Positions 1 through 8,317 of a DNA stretch of 64,000 bases are shown one piece after another; positions within the stretch are counted from its first letter, which is position 1, and each line of letters opens with the position of its first letter. The notes under the pieces were generated by a model. That model saw only the letters and a program-made list of their open reading frames with translations, did not search any database and had not been told where the DNA came from. The DNA lies in assembly GCF_012273015.1 (NCBI RefSeq), contig NZ_CP050954.1, positions 186,001-250,000 of the forward strand, written 5' to 3'. This stretch comes from Hymenobacter sp. BT18 (GTDB lineage Bacteria; Bacteroidota; Bacteroidia; Cytophagales; Hymenobacteraceae). The position numbers and the translations under genes were made by a program.

Positions 1-247
1 AGGCCTCGCGAATGCGCACGTCGTCGGTGGCGTAGCCCAGCAGGCCGGCCACGATGGCGCGGTCGGAGCCGTGGCCTTCGTAGGTGCGGGCGAAGGAGTT
101 GTAGAACGTGATGGTTGCGTGCGTGGGCAGGGAGCCCAGAATGCGGATGGCGGCACTGGCAATGCGCACCACGCCCGCCGTATGCGAGGAGCTGGGGCCA
201 ATCATAACGGGCCCGATCATATCAAAAATGCTGCTTTTCTCTGCCAT
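1..247 (-). CDS. sdaAB: L-serine dehydratase (ammonia-lyase), iron-sulfur type, beta subunit; partial
   Basis: Only the first 82 codons are inside the window; the gene runs off the left edge. The protein begins MAEKSSIFDMIGPVMIGPSS and continues SSHTAGVVRIASAA, which is the classic N-terminus of the beta domain of [4Fe-4S] L-serine dehydratases (IGPSSSHTAG motif). These enzymes convert L-serine to pyruvate and ammonia in the cytoplasm, together with an alpha domain that carries the cluster. The ATG reads from 247 leftwards and is divergent from the tryptophan dioxygenase gene with about 180 bp between the starts. Whether alpha and beta are fused or separate cannot be seen here. Confidence 0.88.
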   Translation of the reverse strand, partial: MAEKSSIFDMIGPVMIGPSSSHTAGVVRIASAAIRILGSLPTHATITFYNSFARTYEGHGSDRAIVAGLLGYATDDVRIREA

Positions 248-430
248 AGCGCGCCGTTATTCTGCGGATGCCTGCCAAAAGTAGAGGATTCGGGCGGGAA
301 TTCAACTTGCCAAAGTACCAGCATTTCCAGCCAGGACCACTCTTCGGCCTTAGGCCAAGCCCGGCCGTGGGGGTTTGCGGGGGTTTTTCGTTCTTTGCGC
401 CCGTTCACCCGCCGCCTTACCCGCCTGCCC

Positions 431-1411
431 ATGCTCTCCCCTATTCCCTCCGACGAGTTTGCTCCCGCCGTGCTGGAGCAGCTGCGCCGCCTGCAGCAGA
501 AATACGCCGCCGATGGCCAGGACCTGGCGGGCTACCTCGAAGGTCTATACTACGCCGACTACGTCAACTACTGGGACTACATTGAGCTGGACACGCTGCT
601 GAGCTTGCAGCGCCCCCTCACCCAGATTCCCGACGAGCGGATTTTCATCATCTACCACCAGATTACCGAGCTGTACTTCAAGCTGTGCCTGTGCGAGTAC
701 GAACAAATCGGCGACCTGCAGCAGCCCACGCTGCAGGAGGTAGTGCTGCGCGTGGGCCGCATCAACCGCTACTTCGAGAACCTGATTGACTCGTTCGACG
801 TGATGGTGGACGGCATGGACAAGCAGCAGTTTCTGCAGTTTCGGATGAGCCTGATGCCGGCTTCGGGCTTCCAGAGCGTGCAGTACCGCATGATTGAGCT
901 GGCCTCTACTTCCCTCTTCAACCTGGCCGACAAGGAAAAGCGCCGCCTGCTGGGCGAGGCCGCCGCCCACGACGAGCTGCTGGGCTGCATCTACTGGAAG
1001 GCCGGTGCCACCATTGAAGAAAGCGGGGCCAAGGCCCTTACGCTCATTCAGTTCGAAGAAAAATACACCGATACCCTGCACCAGCACGCCCGCCGCTTTG
1101 CCGAGCGCAACGTGTGGAGCGTGGTGCAGCGCCTGCCGGCCGCAGACCAGCAGCACCCGCGCCTGCTGCGCGCCCTGCGCCAGCTAGACGTGAGCGTGAA
1201 CGTGAACTGGCCGCTGATGCACTACAAGTCGGCGGTGCGCTACCTGGAGCGCGACCCCACGGCCATTGCCGCCACCGGCGGCACCAACTGGAAGAAATAC
1301 CTGCCTCCCAAGTTCCAGAAGCGCATCTTCTACCCCGCCATCTGGAGCGAGCAGGAGTTGGAGGACTGGGGCAAAGGCTGGGTGGAAAGCGTGCTAGGCG
1401 AGCAGGGGTAG
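431..1411 (+). CDS. kynA: Tryptophan 2,3-dioxygenase family protein
   Basis: A 326-aa haem enzyme expected to open the indole ring of L-tryptophan to give N-formylkynurenine, the first step of the kynurenine route. Family signs are the WDYIELDTLLSLQ stretch (residues 48-60), DERIFIIYHQITELYFK (68-84) with the active-site His at about residue 76, and near the C-terminus the HYKSAVRYLE helix with a TGGTNWKKYLPP segment matching the TGG substrate loop. An open frame extends further upstream, but that part reads through the divergent promoter region and resembles no protein; the ATG giving MLSPIPSDEF is the sensible start. No other kynurenine-pathway genes lie next to it. Confidence 0.88.
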   Translation: MLSPIPSDEFAPAVLEQLRRLQQKYAADGQDLAGYLEGLYYADYVNYWDYIELDTLLSLQRPLTQIPDERIFIIYHQITELYFKLCLCEYEQIGDLQQPTLQEVVLRVGRINRYFENLIDSFDVMVDGMDKQQFLQFRMSLMPASGFQSVQYRMIELASTSLFNLADKEKRRLLGEAAAHDELLGCIYWKAGATIEESGAKALTLIQFEEKYTDTLHQHARRFAERNVWSVVQRLPAADQQHPRLLRALRQLDVSVNVNWPLMHYKSAVRYLERDPTAIAATGGTNWKKYLPPKFQKRIFYPAIWSEQELEDWGKGWVESVLGEQG

Positions 1412-1485
1412 CTGGTTAGTTGCTGGTTGCTGGTTGTTAGCTGTCATCCTGAAGTAGTAGGTATCAGCGTTTTAAATATCTACCT

Positions 1486-2472
1486 GTGAAGCTGCTGCTA
1501 CTTTTTCTGTTACTACCAAGCCTAACGCTGGCCCAGGCCCGGCGCCAACCTACCCCGGCACAATTATCCCGGCCAGCGGGCACGATCAACGAACAGCCCC
1601 GTTTTGGTGGTCAGCCAAAAACTGCGGCGCAGTTGGCCTCCGACGCGGAGTTTATTCAGGATGCGGTGCGCCGCAGCAACAGGAGCGCGCGTGAAACGGC
1701 CCTGCTGTACGTTCGTTTTGGCTGGAGCTATCTAAAAGCTGATAATCCTATTACAGCAATTAAACGCTTCAACCAGGCCTGGCTACTGGATTCTACGCTG
1801 GCCGATGTGTACTACGGGTTCAGTGCCTTTTTGCAGCACCAACAGCGAAAAGCCGAGGCCGAGCAATACCTACGAATGGGCCAGCGGCACGACGTGGACA
1901 ACCAAGGCCTTATCCGCTACTACAGTAACTTAGCCTACGGGCACGCTCAGCGCCGGGAGTATGCCGAGGCCATTGCCACCAACGAGAAAATTCTCGCCCT
2001 TGATGCCAATAATTCCTATGCCTACGCTTGGTCGGGGCGGTGGTATATGCAGCAGGACACGGCCAAAGCCCGCGCCTACCTCACCCGCGCCGTGCAGCTC
2101 GCTCCGCAGGACACAACTTCTTTCCTGAACCGGGGCTGGCTTGCCTATGGCCAGAAGCGCTACCCCGCCGCCATTGCCGACTACTCGGAGGCCATCCGAC
2201 TAAACCCGCGCTATATCAGCGCCTATGCCAACCGGGCCCTGGCCTACACCGAGCAGCAAAACTATGCCGCCGCAATAGCCGACTGGCAATCCTGCCTGAA
2301 GCTGGTACCACCGCGCGACAAAGCACCGCTGTTTGGTACTATCGGCGAGCTTCAACTAAAAATGAATGATAAACCCGGAGCTTGTGAAAACCTCCGCCTA
2401 GCGCTGCAATGGGGCCTGGAGCCACCAGCAGAAAAGCAGGTGCACAAGCTTGTAAAGGAACATTGCCGCTAA
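1486..2472 (+). CDS. Secreted TPR-repeat protein
   Basis: A 328-aa protein starting at GTG. It has a signal peptide (MKLLLLFLLLPSLTLAQA) and then several tetratricopeptide repeats between roughly residues 70 and 310, for example units around AITAIKRFNQAWLLDSTLADVYYGF, YAEAIATNEKILALDANNSY and YPAAIADYSEAIRLNPRY. TPRs are protein-interaction scaffolds; the protein probably sits in the periplasm or at the outer membrane. No enzymatic motif is visible and the specific partner is unknown. The gene is monocistronic, followed directly by a strong bidirectional hairpin shared with the convergent DUF2911 gene. Confidence 0.75.
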   Translation: MKLLLLFLLLPSLTLAQARRQPTPAQLSRPAGTINEQPRFGGQPKTAAQLASDAEFIQDAVRRSNRSARETALLYVRFGWSYLKADNPITAIKRFNQAWLLDSTLADVYYGFSAFLQHQQRKAEAEQYLRMGQRHDVDNQGLIRYYSNLAYGHAQRREYAEAIATNEKILALDANNSYAYAWSGRWYMQQDTAKARAYLTRAVQLAPQDTTSFLNRGWLAYGQKRYPAAIADYSEAIRLNPRYISAYANRALAYTEQQNYAAAIADWQSCLKLVPPRDKAPLFGTIGELQLKMNDKPGACENLRLALQWGLEPPAEKQVHKLVKEHCR

Positions 2473-2483
2473 GGGAGGCAAGA

Positions 2484-2541
2484 ACCAGAAAGCCGGCCCG
2501 GGCGCTTCATCCTTGAAGCTGCCCCGGGCCGGCTTTCTGGT
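2484..2541. terminator. Bidirectional hairpin terminator between convergent genes
   Basis: The arms CCAGAAAGCCGGCCCGGG and CCCGGGCCGGCTTTCTGG pair almost perfectly around a loop of about 20 nt. The AGAAAG/CTTTCT ends give short A/T tracts on both strands. It lies exactly between the stops of the TPR gene and the DUF2911 gene. Confidence 0.85.
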
Positions 2542-2554
2542 TTCAGTAGCCTGC

Positions 2555-3106
2555 TTACTTCGCGGCCGTCACTTTAAAGTCTACCTGGGCCTTTTCCCAC
2601 TGCAGCGTCACTTTGCCGGACTTATCTACCTGGAACGTGAGCTGCTCGGTGGCGTTAGCGGCCGTTTTGGCGGGCACCTGCACGCGCAAGGCATCCTGCT
2701 CCTCTTTGTATTCGTAGGCGCCCCACTGGTTGGCTACTTTGTTGAAGATGAGGGTCCACGTCTGCTCGCCGGGAATGGAAAACAGCGCGTACTTGCCGGC
2801 GGGCAGGGCCTTGCCTTCTACCAGCACGTTTTTATCGACGGTGAACGTGGTAGCCTCGTTGGCCCCGGTGCGCCATACCTGGCCCAGCGGCACCAGCCCG
2901 TCAAATACTTTGCGGCCCTTCACTGATGGGCGGCTGTAGTCGATGGTGATGGTGCCGGCCGGCGTTTTGGCCGTAGCCGTGGCGGGCGGGCTCGGACGCT
3001 TGGACTTGTCTTCGGGCATTTTTTCCTGGGCCAGGCTACCGAAGGAAAGCAACAGGCAAGCCAGCCAGAGGGTAGACAAGAGGCCGAAGCGGAGGATGTT
3101 TTTCAT
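2555..3106 (-). CDS. DUF2911 domain-containing secreted protein
   Basis: A 183-aa protein with a clear signal peptide (residues 1-26, ending FGSLAQ). The body matches DUF2911: ITIDYSRPSVKGRKVFDGLV, PLGQVWRTGANEATTFTV, LPAGKYALFSIPGEQTWTLI and FNKVANQWGAYEYKEEQDAL are characteristic of this Bacteroidota family. The function of DUF2911 is unknown; the fold is predicted to be beta-rich and periplasmic or exported. It lies upstream of nothing co-directional at close range, so it is probably transcribed alone. Confidence 0.85.
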   Translation of the reverse strand: MKNILRFGLLSTLWLACLLLSFGSLAQEKMPEDKSKRPSPPATATAKTPAGTITIDYSRPSVKGRKVFDGLVPLGQVWRTGANEATTFTVDKNVLVEGKALPAGKYALFSIPGEQTWTLIFNKVANQWGAYEYKEEQDALRVQVPAKTAANATEQLTFQVDKSGKVTLQWEKAQVDFKVTAAK

Positions 3107-3184
3107 AGCAAAACGGGTTTTGTAAAACAGAATGGCGAAAAGATACAGGATGTTTCGCGGGGTTGCACCGGCCGGGCCCTGGCC

Positions 3185-4483
3185 TCAGGCATCGGCAGTC
3201 ATGCGCGAGGTGGCCTGGGTATCGGGCATACGCCAGTAAACCAGCAGGGAAATAGCGGCGCAGGCCGTTACGTACCAGTAGTACAACGATTCTACGCCCT
3301 GCTGCTTGGCTAGCAGGGCCGCGTATTCGGCCGTGCCCCCGAACACCGCCACCGTGAGGGCATAGGGCAGCCCCACGCCCAGGGCCCGGATTTCCGTCGG
3401 AAACAGCTCGGCCTTCACTACCGCATTGATGGAGGTGTACCCACTCACGATGCATAAGGCCAGCACCAGCAGCCCGAAGGCCGCACCTACGCTGCCGGCG
3501 CGCCCCAGGGCCGTGAGCAGCGGCACCGTGCCCAGCGTGGCGCCCACCCCAAAAAACAGCAGCACCGGCCGCCGCCCCACCCTATCCGACACGGCCCCCA
3601 TCAGGGGCTGCAGCCCCAACGCCACGGCCAGCGCCCCAAAGGACACCAGCGTGGCCTGGGCCTTGCTGAAACCGGCCGTATTCACCAGAAACTTCTGCGC
3701 GTAGGTGGTAAAGGTGTAAAACGCCAGCGTGCCGCCCAGGGTAAGGCCCACCACCGTCAGGATTTCGCGGGGGTGGCGGAGCAATAGCGCCAGCTTGCTG
3801 AGTTTGGCGTCCGGAGTAGCCTCCTGTTGCACAAAATCGGTGGTTTCGGCCATGTTGCGGCGCAGATACAGCGCCGACACCGCCGCGGCCGCGCCCAGCA
3901 CAAACGGCACGCGCCAGCCCCAGCTGGCCAGCTCGGCGGGCGTGAGCAGGGCCTGCAAAGCCAGCTGCACCAGCAGGGCCAGCAGCTGCCCGGCCAGCAA
4001 CGTCACGTACTGGAAGGAGGAGAAAAAGCCCCGATGCCGGGCCCCGGCCATTTCGCTCAGGTAGGTGGCCGAGGTGCCGTATTCGCCGCCCACGCTCAGC
4101 CCCTGCAGCAGGCGGGCCAGCACCAGCAGCACCGGGGCCGCTACCCCAATCTGCGCGTAGCCGGGCGTGAGGGCAATGAGCAGGGAGCCCCCGCACATGA
4201 GCAGCACGGAGAGCAGCAGGGCAGCTTTGCGGCCGTGACGGTCGGCGTACACGCCCAGCAGCCAGCCCCCGAGGGGGCGCATCAGAAAGCCCACGGCGAA
4301 GATAGCGGCCGTATTCAGGAGCTGGGCCGTTTGGTTGCCGGCCGGGAAAAACGCTGGGGCAAAGTACAAGGCAAAAGCCGAGTACACGTACCAGTCGTAC
4401 CATTCCACCAAGTTGCCGATAGAGCCGCTCACGATGGAGCGCAGACGGGCTGAAAACGGCGCAGCAGCAGCAACAGGCGGCAT
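3185..4483 (-). CDS. MFS transporter, metabolite:H+ symporter (KgtP/ProP-like)
   Basis: A 432-aa protein with about 12 hydrophobic segments. The N-terminal NLVEWYDWYVYSAFALYFAP and the loop YADRHGRKAALL are hallmarks of the metabolite:H+ symporter (MHS) branch of the major facilitator superfamily, as is the ARLLQGLSVGGEYGTSATYL helix. Relatives move dicarboxylates (alpha-ketoglutarate, citrate) or osmolytes such as proline and betaine by proton symport across the inner membrane. Among known members it looks closest to alpha-ketoglutarate permease, but the substrate cannot be fixed from sequence. The gene stands alone. Confidence 0.82.
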   Translation of the reverse strand: MPPVAAAAPFSARLRSIVSGSIGNLVEWYDWYVYSAFALYFAPAFFPAGNQTAQLLNTAAIFAVGFLMRPLGGWLLGVYADRHGRKAALLLSVLLMCGGSLLIALTPGYAQIGVAAPVLLVLARLLQGLSVGGEYGTSATYLSEMAGARHRGFFSSFQYVTLLAGQLLALLVQLALQALLTPAELASWGWRVPFVLGAAAAVSALYLRRNMAETTDFVQQEATPDAKLSKLALLLRHPREILTVVGLTLGGTLAFYTFTTYAQKFLVNTAGFSKAQATLVSFGALAVALGLQPLMGAVSDRVGRRPVLLFFGVGATLGTVPLLTALGRAGSVGAAFGLLVLALCIVSGYTSINAVVKAELFPTEIRALGVGLPYALTVAVFGGTAEYAALLAKQQGVESLYYWYVTACAAISLLVYWRMPDTQATSRMTADA

Positions 4484-4735
4484 AGAATATCCAGTAGGTG
4501 AAAGCAGGCAAGGTAAGAAGCCGCGGCGTTTCCTGCGCGTAGCACTACTCCCGGCGGCTGTTTTGAGCCGGAGCCAGGGGGATATTTTGCCGGCCGATGG
4601 AGCCCCTCATACAGCCCGGCCCGGAACCCACTCAACCTCAACAGCCTTATTATCGTTCTACTATATATTGAACCATTCTGGTATCCTGGCCCGTTGTGGA
4701 GCTTGCGTATACCTCTTTTCCCGATTTCTCACTGT

Positions 4736-5050
4736 ATGGAACAGCCGCATAACCAACGGCTCAACGCCCGTTTGGAACAATCATTTAAAGAAGCGGATAA
4801 GGCTCGCGAAGAGCTTACTGACTCCATGGCTAATTCCGTGGCCACCAACTGCGACCTGCTGCACCACGGCCTGGTAAGTGCCCGGGGCCTGGAGGTAACG
4901 ACGGAAATGTACCGGCATATGCTGGGGCAGCTGCTGCGCCATCCTTCCGGCGAAGTGCGGGCCCACGTGCTGCACACCTTCAACACATCGATGGAGCAGT
5001 TCTGGCCCAGAAAGCAGAACATTCACCACGAGCCGGTAGCCAAGTCGTAG
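4736..5050 (+). CDS. Small hypothetical protein, helical
   Basis: A 104-aa protein not recognised. It starts at the ATG giving MEQPHNQRLNARLEQSFKEA; a longer upstream frame exists but runs through non-coding-looking sequence. Composition is hydrophilic and helical, with a possible short coiled coil (LEQSFKEADKAREELTDSM) and a His-rich segment LLHHGLVSARG. There is no signal peptide or membrane segment, so it is probably cytoplasmic. A good intrinsic terminator follows 17 nt after the stop, which supports this being a real transcription unit. Confidence 0.6.
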   Translation: MEQPHNQRLNARLEQSFKEADKAREELTDSMANSVATNCDLLHHGLVSARGLEVTTEMYRHMLGQLLRHPSGEVRAHVLHTFNTSMEQFWPRKQNIHHEPVAKS

Positions 5051-5066
5051 CCGCTCCCACATTCCG

Positions 5067-5104
5067 CCAACAACCCCAGCCGCCGGTGCCGCTGGGGTTG
5101 TTGG
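5067..5104 (+). terminator. Intrinsic terminator hairpin
   Basis: CCAACAACCCCAGC pairs with GCTGGGGTTGTTGG around a 10-nt loop, just after the small hypothetical gene. There is no long T run, so the strength is uncertain. Confidence 0.65.
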
Positions 5105-5127
5105 CGTATAGAGCCCCGGGCTTTTCG

Positions 5128-5135
5128 TAAGTTTG
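5128..5135 (+). promoter_or_regulatory. Bacteroidota -7 promoter element (TAAGTTTG)
   Basis: TAAGTTTG matches the TAnnTTTG consensus of the primary sigma factor in Bacteroidota and lies about 47 bp before the ATG of the flavoprotein gene at 5183. The upstream TTGG at about 5101 is only an approximate -33 element. Confidence 0.45.
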
Positions 5136-5182
5136 CGGCTCGTTTTACCTGGTTTGAAGGCTAACTCCCTTTCACCCCTCCC

Positions 5183-6757
5183 ATGACTACTCCCCAAGAA
5201 GTTGAGGTGCTGCTGCCCGCCGAGGTAGCCTACCACGAATACGCCCGCTACCGCGCGTTGCTGCAGGCCGCGGGCCTCCAGCCCGGCGAGGCCGACTTTG
5301 TGCACCTGCGCAAACGCTCGATTGACGCGCGCGGCCGGCAGCCCCTGGTGCGCCTGCGCGCCGCCATCTACCCCGGCCCGCCGCCCGCCGACCTGTTTGG
5401 TCCCTGGTTTACCTACCCCGATGTCAGCCGGGCCCGGCGCTCTGTGCTGATTGTGGGCGCCGGCCCGGCCGGATTGTTTGCGGCCCTGCGCTGCATCGAG
5501 CTAGGCCTGAAGCCGGTGGTGCTGGAGCGCGGCAAGGATGTGCGCACCCGCCGCCGCGATTTGGCGGCCCTCAACAAAGACCACATCGTGAACCCCGACT
5601 CCAACTACTGCTTTGGAGAAGGTGGAGCCGGCACTTACTCCGATGGCAAGCTCTACACCCGCTCTACCAAGCGTGGGGACGTGCAGCGGATTCTGCGCCT
5701 GCTGGTACAGCACGGCGCCACCCCCGATATTCTCGTCGATGCCCACCCCCACATTGGCACCAACAAGCTCCCGTCCGTTGTAGGGGCCCTGCGCGACTCC
5801 GTGCTGGCAGCCGGCGGCGAGGTGCGCTTTGATACGCGGGTAGATGATCTGGTACTGGCCGAAAACCACCTGCGGGGAGTAATTACGGCGGCTGGGGAGG
5901 AACTCACGGCCGACGCGGTGATTCTGGCCACCGGCCATTCGGCCCGCGACATTTACGAGCTGCTGCACCGCCGGGGCGTGCTCATTGAAGCCAAGCCTTT
6001 TGCCCTGGGCGTGCGGGTCGAGCATCCGCAGCAGCTCATCGACCAGGCCCAGTACCGGATGCGGGAGCGGGGTCCGCTGCCCGCGGCCTCCTACGCCCTG
6101 GTTCATCAAACCCAGTGGCAGGGTCGGCAGCGGGGCGTGTTTTCCTTCTGCATGTGCCCGGGCGGCTTTATCGTGCCCGCCGCCACCGCGCCCGGCGAGG
6201 TCGTCGTGAATGGCATGAGCCCCAGCCGCCGCGACTCGCGCTTTGCCAACTCGGGCATCGTCACGGCTATTGAGCTGGAGGATATGGACCTGCGGCAGCA
6301 CGGGGTCCTGGCCGGGTTGCGCCTGCAGCAGCAGATTGAGCAGCAGGCCTGCCAGGTGGCCGGCAACACTCAGCTGGCTCCGGCCCAGCTGCTGGGCGAC
6401 TTCCTGAAGAAGAAATCCTCCGGGGCCCTCCTGGAAACGTCCTATCAGCCCGGCCTGGTTTCGGTGCCTATGGACGAGGTGCTGGGCGCTGGGCTGTCGG
6501 AGCGGCTGCGGCAGGGGTTCCGCAACTTCGGCCAGAAGATTCCGGGCTACGCCACCAACGCCGCTCAAATTGTGGGCGTGGAAAGCCGCACCTCCTCCCC
6601 CGTGCGCATTCCGCGCGACCGGGACACGCTCCAGCACCCGGAGGTGCGCGGCCTATTCCCCTGTGGGGAGGGTGCCGGCTACGCGGGCGGCATCGTGTCG
6701 GCCGCCATGGATGGAGAACGGTGCGCGGAAGCCGCTTTTGCCGCTGTTAGCTGTTAG
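5183..6757 (+). CDS. FAD-dependent dehydrogenase (COG2509-type flavoprotein)
   Basis: A 524-aa protein. An N-terminal domain of about 85 residues precedes the dinucleotide-binding motif VLIVGAGPAGLFAALRC (near residues 89-105) and its ERGKDV second strand. Then come NYCFGEGGAGTYSDGKLYTR and a C-terminal CGEGAGYAGGIVSAAMDGE motif, which together define the large FAD-dependent dehydrogenase family COG2509 found in most phyla. The reaction is not established for this family; a role in redox chemistry on an unknown substrate is all that can be said. The stop codon sits inside a CTGTTAG tandem repeat, so the last residues (VSC) are encoded by the repeat. Confidence 0.8.
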   Translation: MTTPQEVEVLLPAEVAYHEYARYRALLQAAGLQPGEADFVHLRKRSIDARGRQPLVRLRAAIYPGPPPADLFGPWFTYPDVSRARRSVLIVGAGPAGLFAALRCIELGLKPVVLERGKDVRTRRRDLAALNKDHIVNPDSNYCFGEGGAGTYSDGKLYTRSTKRGDVQRILRLLVQHGATPDILVDAHPHIGTNKLPSVVGALRDSVLAAGGEVRFDTRVDDLVLAENHLRGVITAAGEELTADAVILATGHSARDIYELLHRRGVLIEAKPFALGVRVEHPQQLIDQAQYRMRERGPLPAASYALVHQTQWQGRQRGVFSFCMCPGGFIVPAATAPGEVVVNGMSPSRRDSRFANSGIVTAIELEDMDLRQHGVLAGLRLQQQIEQQACQVAGNTQLAPAQLLGDFLKKKSSGALLETSYQPGLVSVPMDEVLGAGLSERLRQGFRNFGQKIPGYATNAAQIVGVESRTSSPVRIPRDRDTLQHPEVRGLFPCGEGAGYAGGIVSAAMDGERCAEAAFAAVSC

Positions 6758-6785
6758 CTGTTAGCTGTTAGCTGTTAGCTGTTAG
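6744..6785. repeat. Tandem heptamer repeat, CTGTTAG x6
   Basis: Six perfect copies of CTGTTAG plus a partial seventh. The first two copies provide the last sense codons and the TAG stop of the flavoprotein gene. Related degenerate runs (CTGGTTGCTGGTTGTTAGCTG near 1418-1442; CAACAGCTAGTAGCTGATAGC near 6907-6926) occur in other spacers. Confidence 0.9.
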
Positions 6786-6941
6786 CTGTGTTAACGGCGG
6801 CCTTGGGCGGGAGTTCTGCGTATTACGCCTAGTTTTCCCTCAACAGAGCCCAAATCAACAAAACCTGCCCGAGTAGTTTTTCTAATTCCCCCATAGCGCT
6901 AACAGCCAACAGCTAGTAGCTGATAGCTAAAAACCGCAAGT

Positions 6942-7301
6942 ATGAAAAAGACCCTTGTTCTTGGCGCCAGCGACAATCCGGCCCGCTATTCCTACCGGGC
7001 CGTGCACCAGCTTAAAAGCCACGGCCACGAAGTAGTGCCCGTCGGCATTCGGAAAGGTCAGGTGGCCGGCCTGCCCATCGAAACCGAGCGGCCCGCTGCC
7101 GCCGATGTAGACACCGTGACTTTGTACGTAGGCCCGCAAAACCAGCCCGCCTGGTACGATTACATCCTGGACTTGCAGCCCAAGCGCATTATTTTCAACC
7201 CGGGCACTGAGAACCCCGAGCTGGAGCGCCTGGCCCGCCAGCGCGGCATCGAGACCGAAGAAGCCTGCACGCTCGTGATGCTCAGCGTAGGCCAGTACTA
7301 G
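6942..7301 (+). CDS. CoA-binding domain protein
   Basis: A 119-aa single-domain Rossmann protein. The N-terminus TLVLGASDNPARYSYRAVHQLKSHGHEVVPVG is the typical nucleotide-binding strand-loop-helix of the CoA-binding domain (YccU-like), and PKRIIFNPGTENPELERLARQRGIETEEACTLVML is the conserved second half. Such proteins resemble the N-terminal part of succinyl-CoA synthetase alpha and bind CoA, but their cellular role is not known. It is cytoplasmic and transcribed alone, flanked by repeat-filled spacers on both sides. Confidence 0.85.
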   Translation: MKKTLVLGASDNPARYSYRAVHQLKSHGHEVVPVGIRKGQVAGLPIETERPAAADVDTVTLYVGPQNQPAWYDYILDLQPKRIIFNPGTENPELERLARQRGIETEEACTLVMLSVGQY

Positions 7302-7305
7302 TTTT

Positions 7306-7650
7306 AATGTGCTGCGCTGCGCTAATGTGGGGCGCTCCGCTAATGTGAAAAATGTGCTGATGTGGTTTTTTAATGGGGAGAATGGATTGAGGTTGCTTTG
7401 TTGCGGGTGACTTCGCCTGTTTATTCTCTTACCAAGCCTTTTTCCAGAAAGCCCTTTCCTGTTAGGTACAGGGAAGGGCTTTTTTGACATAAAAAAGGTC
7501 TGGCCTTGCTTGGGACATATGGCCACGCTTTCCTTCCTAGCACCCTCTCCCACCAGCCCATTCTCCACATTAGCGAAGCACATCAGCACATTTCCCACAT
7601 TAGCACATTCAAAAGCACATTTCTCACATTAGCGAAGCGAAGCACATTAA
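7306..7650. repeat. Modular GCTAATGTG / ATGTGCTGATGTG repeat region (copy A)
   Basis: No gene is seen between 7302 and 7735. The left side (about 7313-7365) has AATGTGCTGCGCTGCGCTAA followed by further GCTAATGTG and an AATGTGCTGATGTG unit. The right side (about 7564-7650) carries the same units in inverted orientation (CACATTAGCGAAGCGAAGCA, CACATCAGCACATT, CACATTAGCACATT). A terminator hairpin lies between the two sides. The same units form the spacer at 21267-21407. Confidence 0.8.
7449..7485 (+). terminator. Intrinsic terminator
   Basis: AAGCCCTTTCCT and AGGGAAGGGCTT pair, followed by a TTTTTT run. It is about 150 nt downstream of the CoA-binding gene and lies inside the repeat region. Confidence 0.75.
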
Positions 7651-7735
7651 TTTTACCTGGTCAGGCAACGGTCCGCTACGGCTTCGCATCTACCCTGCCA
7701 AACGCCCGCTATTTGCTCCAAAACTCTACTACGCT

Positions 7736-8317
7736 GTGACCGAGGTTGAACTCATAACCGCTTGCCGCCAAGGCAGCAGCCGCGCCCAGAAACTGCTCTA
7801 CGAGCGGTTTGCGGGGTTGATGCTGGGCGTGTGCCTGCGGTACCTGCGTCAGCGCGACGACGCCGAGGAGGTAATGCTCATGGGCTTTGTGAAAGTGTTC
7901 CGGGCCCTGGAGCAGTACCGCCACGAAGGCTCGTTTGAAGGCTGGATTCGCCGCATCATGGTAAACGAGGCCCTGGGGCAGCTGCGCCGCAAGGAGCCCC
8001 TGCACCTGGCCATCGACGACCTGACCTACGACGTGCCGGCCACCGCGGCCGAAGCCGAAAGTCAGCTGAATGCCGATGACCTGATGGCATTGCTAGCCGA
8101 GCTGCCGGCCGGCTACCGCACCGTGTTCAACCTCTACGCGCTGGAGGGCTACACCCACCCCGAAATTGCCGAGCTGCTGGGCATTTCGGAGGGCACCAGC
8201 AAGTCGCAGCTGAGTAAGGCGCGCGCCATGTTGCAGCGCCGCATTGCCGCCGCCAATACGGTAGCGGTATCCTCCTCCACCCAACCGAAAGAACTGTATG
8301 CAACCGGAAGATATTGA
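7736..8317 (+). CDS. RNA polymerase sigma factor, ECF type (sigma-70 family)
   Basis: A 193-aa protein read from GTG. Region 2 is visible as LLYERFAGLMLGVCLRYLR then DAEEVMLMGFVKVFRALEQY (about residues 21-61), and WIRRIMVNEALGQLRR follows. Region 4 is YRTVFNLYALEGYTHPEIAELLGISEGTSKSQLSKAR (about 125-165), a helix-turn-helix that reads the -35 element. No extra domains are present. It overlaps the next gene by 20 nt, so the downstream membrane protein is translationally coupled and is the likely regulator of this sigma factor. Confidence 0.88.
   Translation: MTEVELITACRQGSSRAQKLLYERFAGLMLGVCLRYLRQRDDAEEVMLMGFVKVFRALEQYRHEGSFEGWIRRIMVNEALGQLRRKEPLHLAIDDLTYDVPATAAEAESQLNADDLMALLAELPAGYRTVFNLYALEGYTHPEIAELLGISEGTSKSQLSKARAMLQRRIAAANTVAVSSSTQPKELYATGRY

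Noticed and set aside
5501..6637. A 378-aa minus-strand open frame
   Set aside because: It is antisense to the FAD-dehydrogenase, which has clear motifs.
6744..6785. A CRISPR array, because of the tandem repeats
   Set aside because: The units are 7 nt with no spacers and no cas genes are present.
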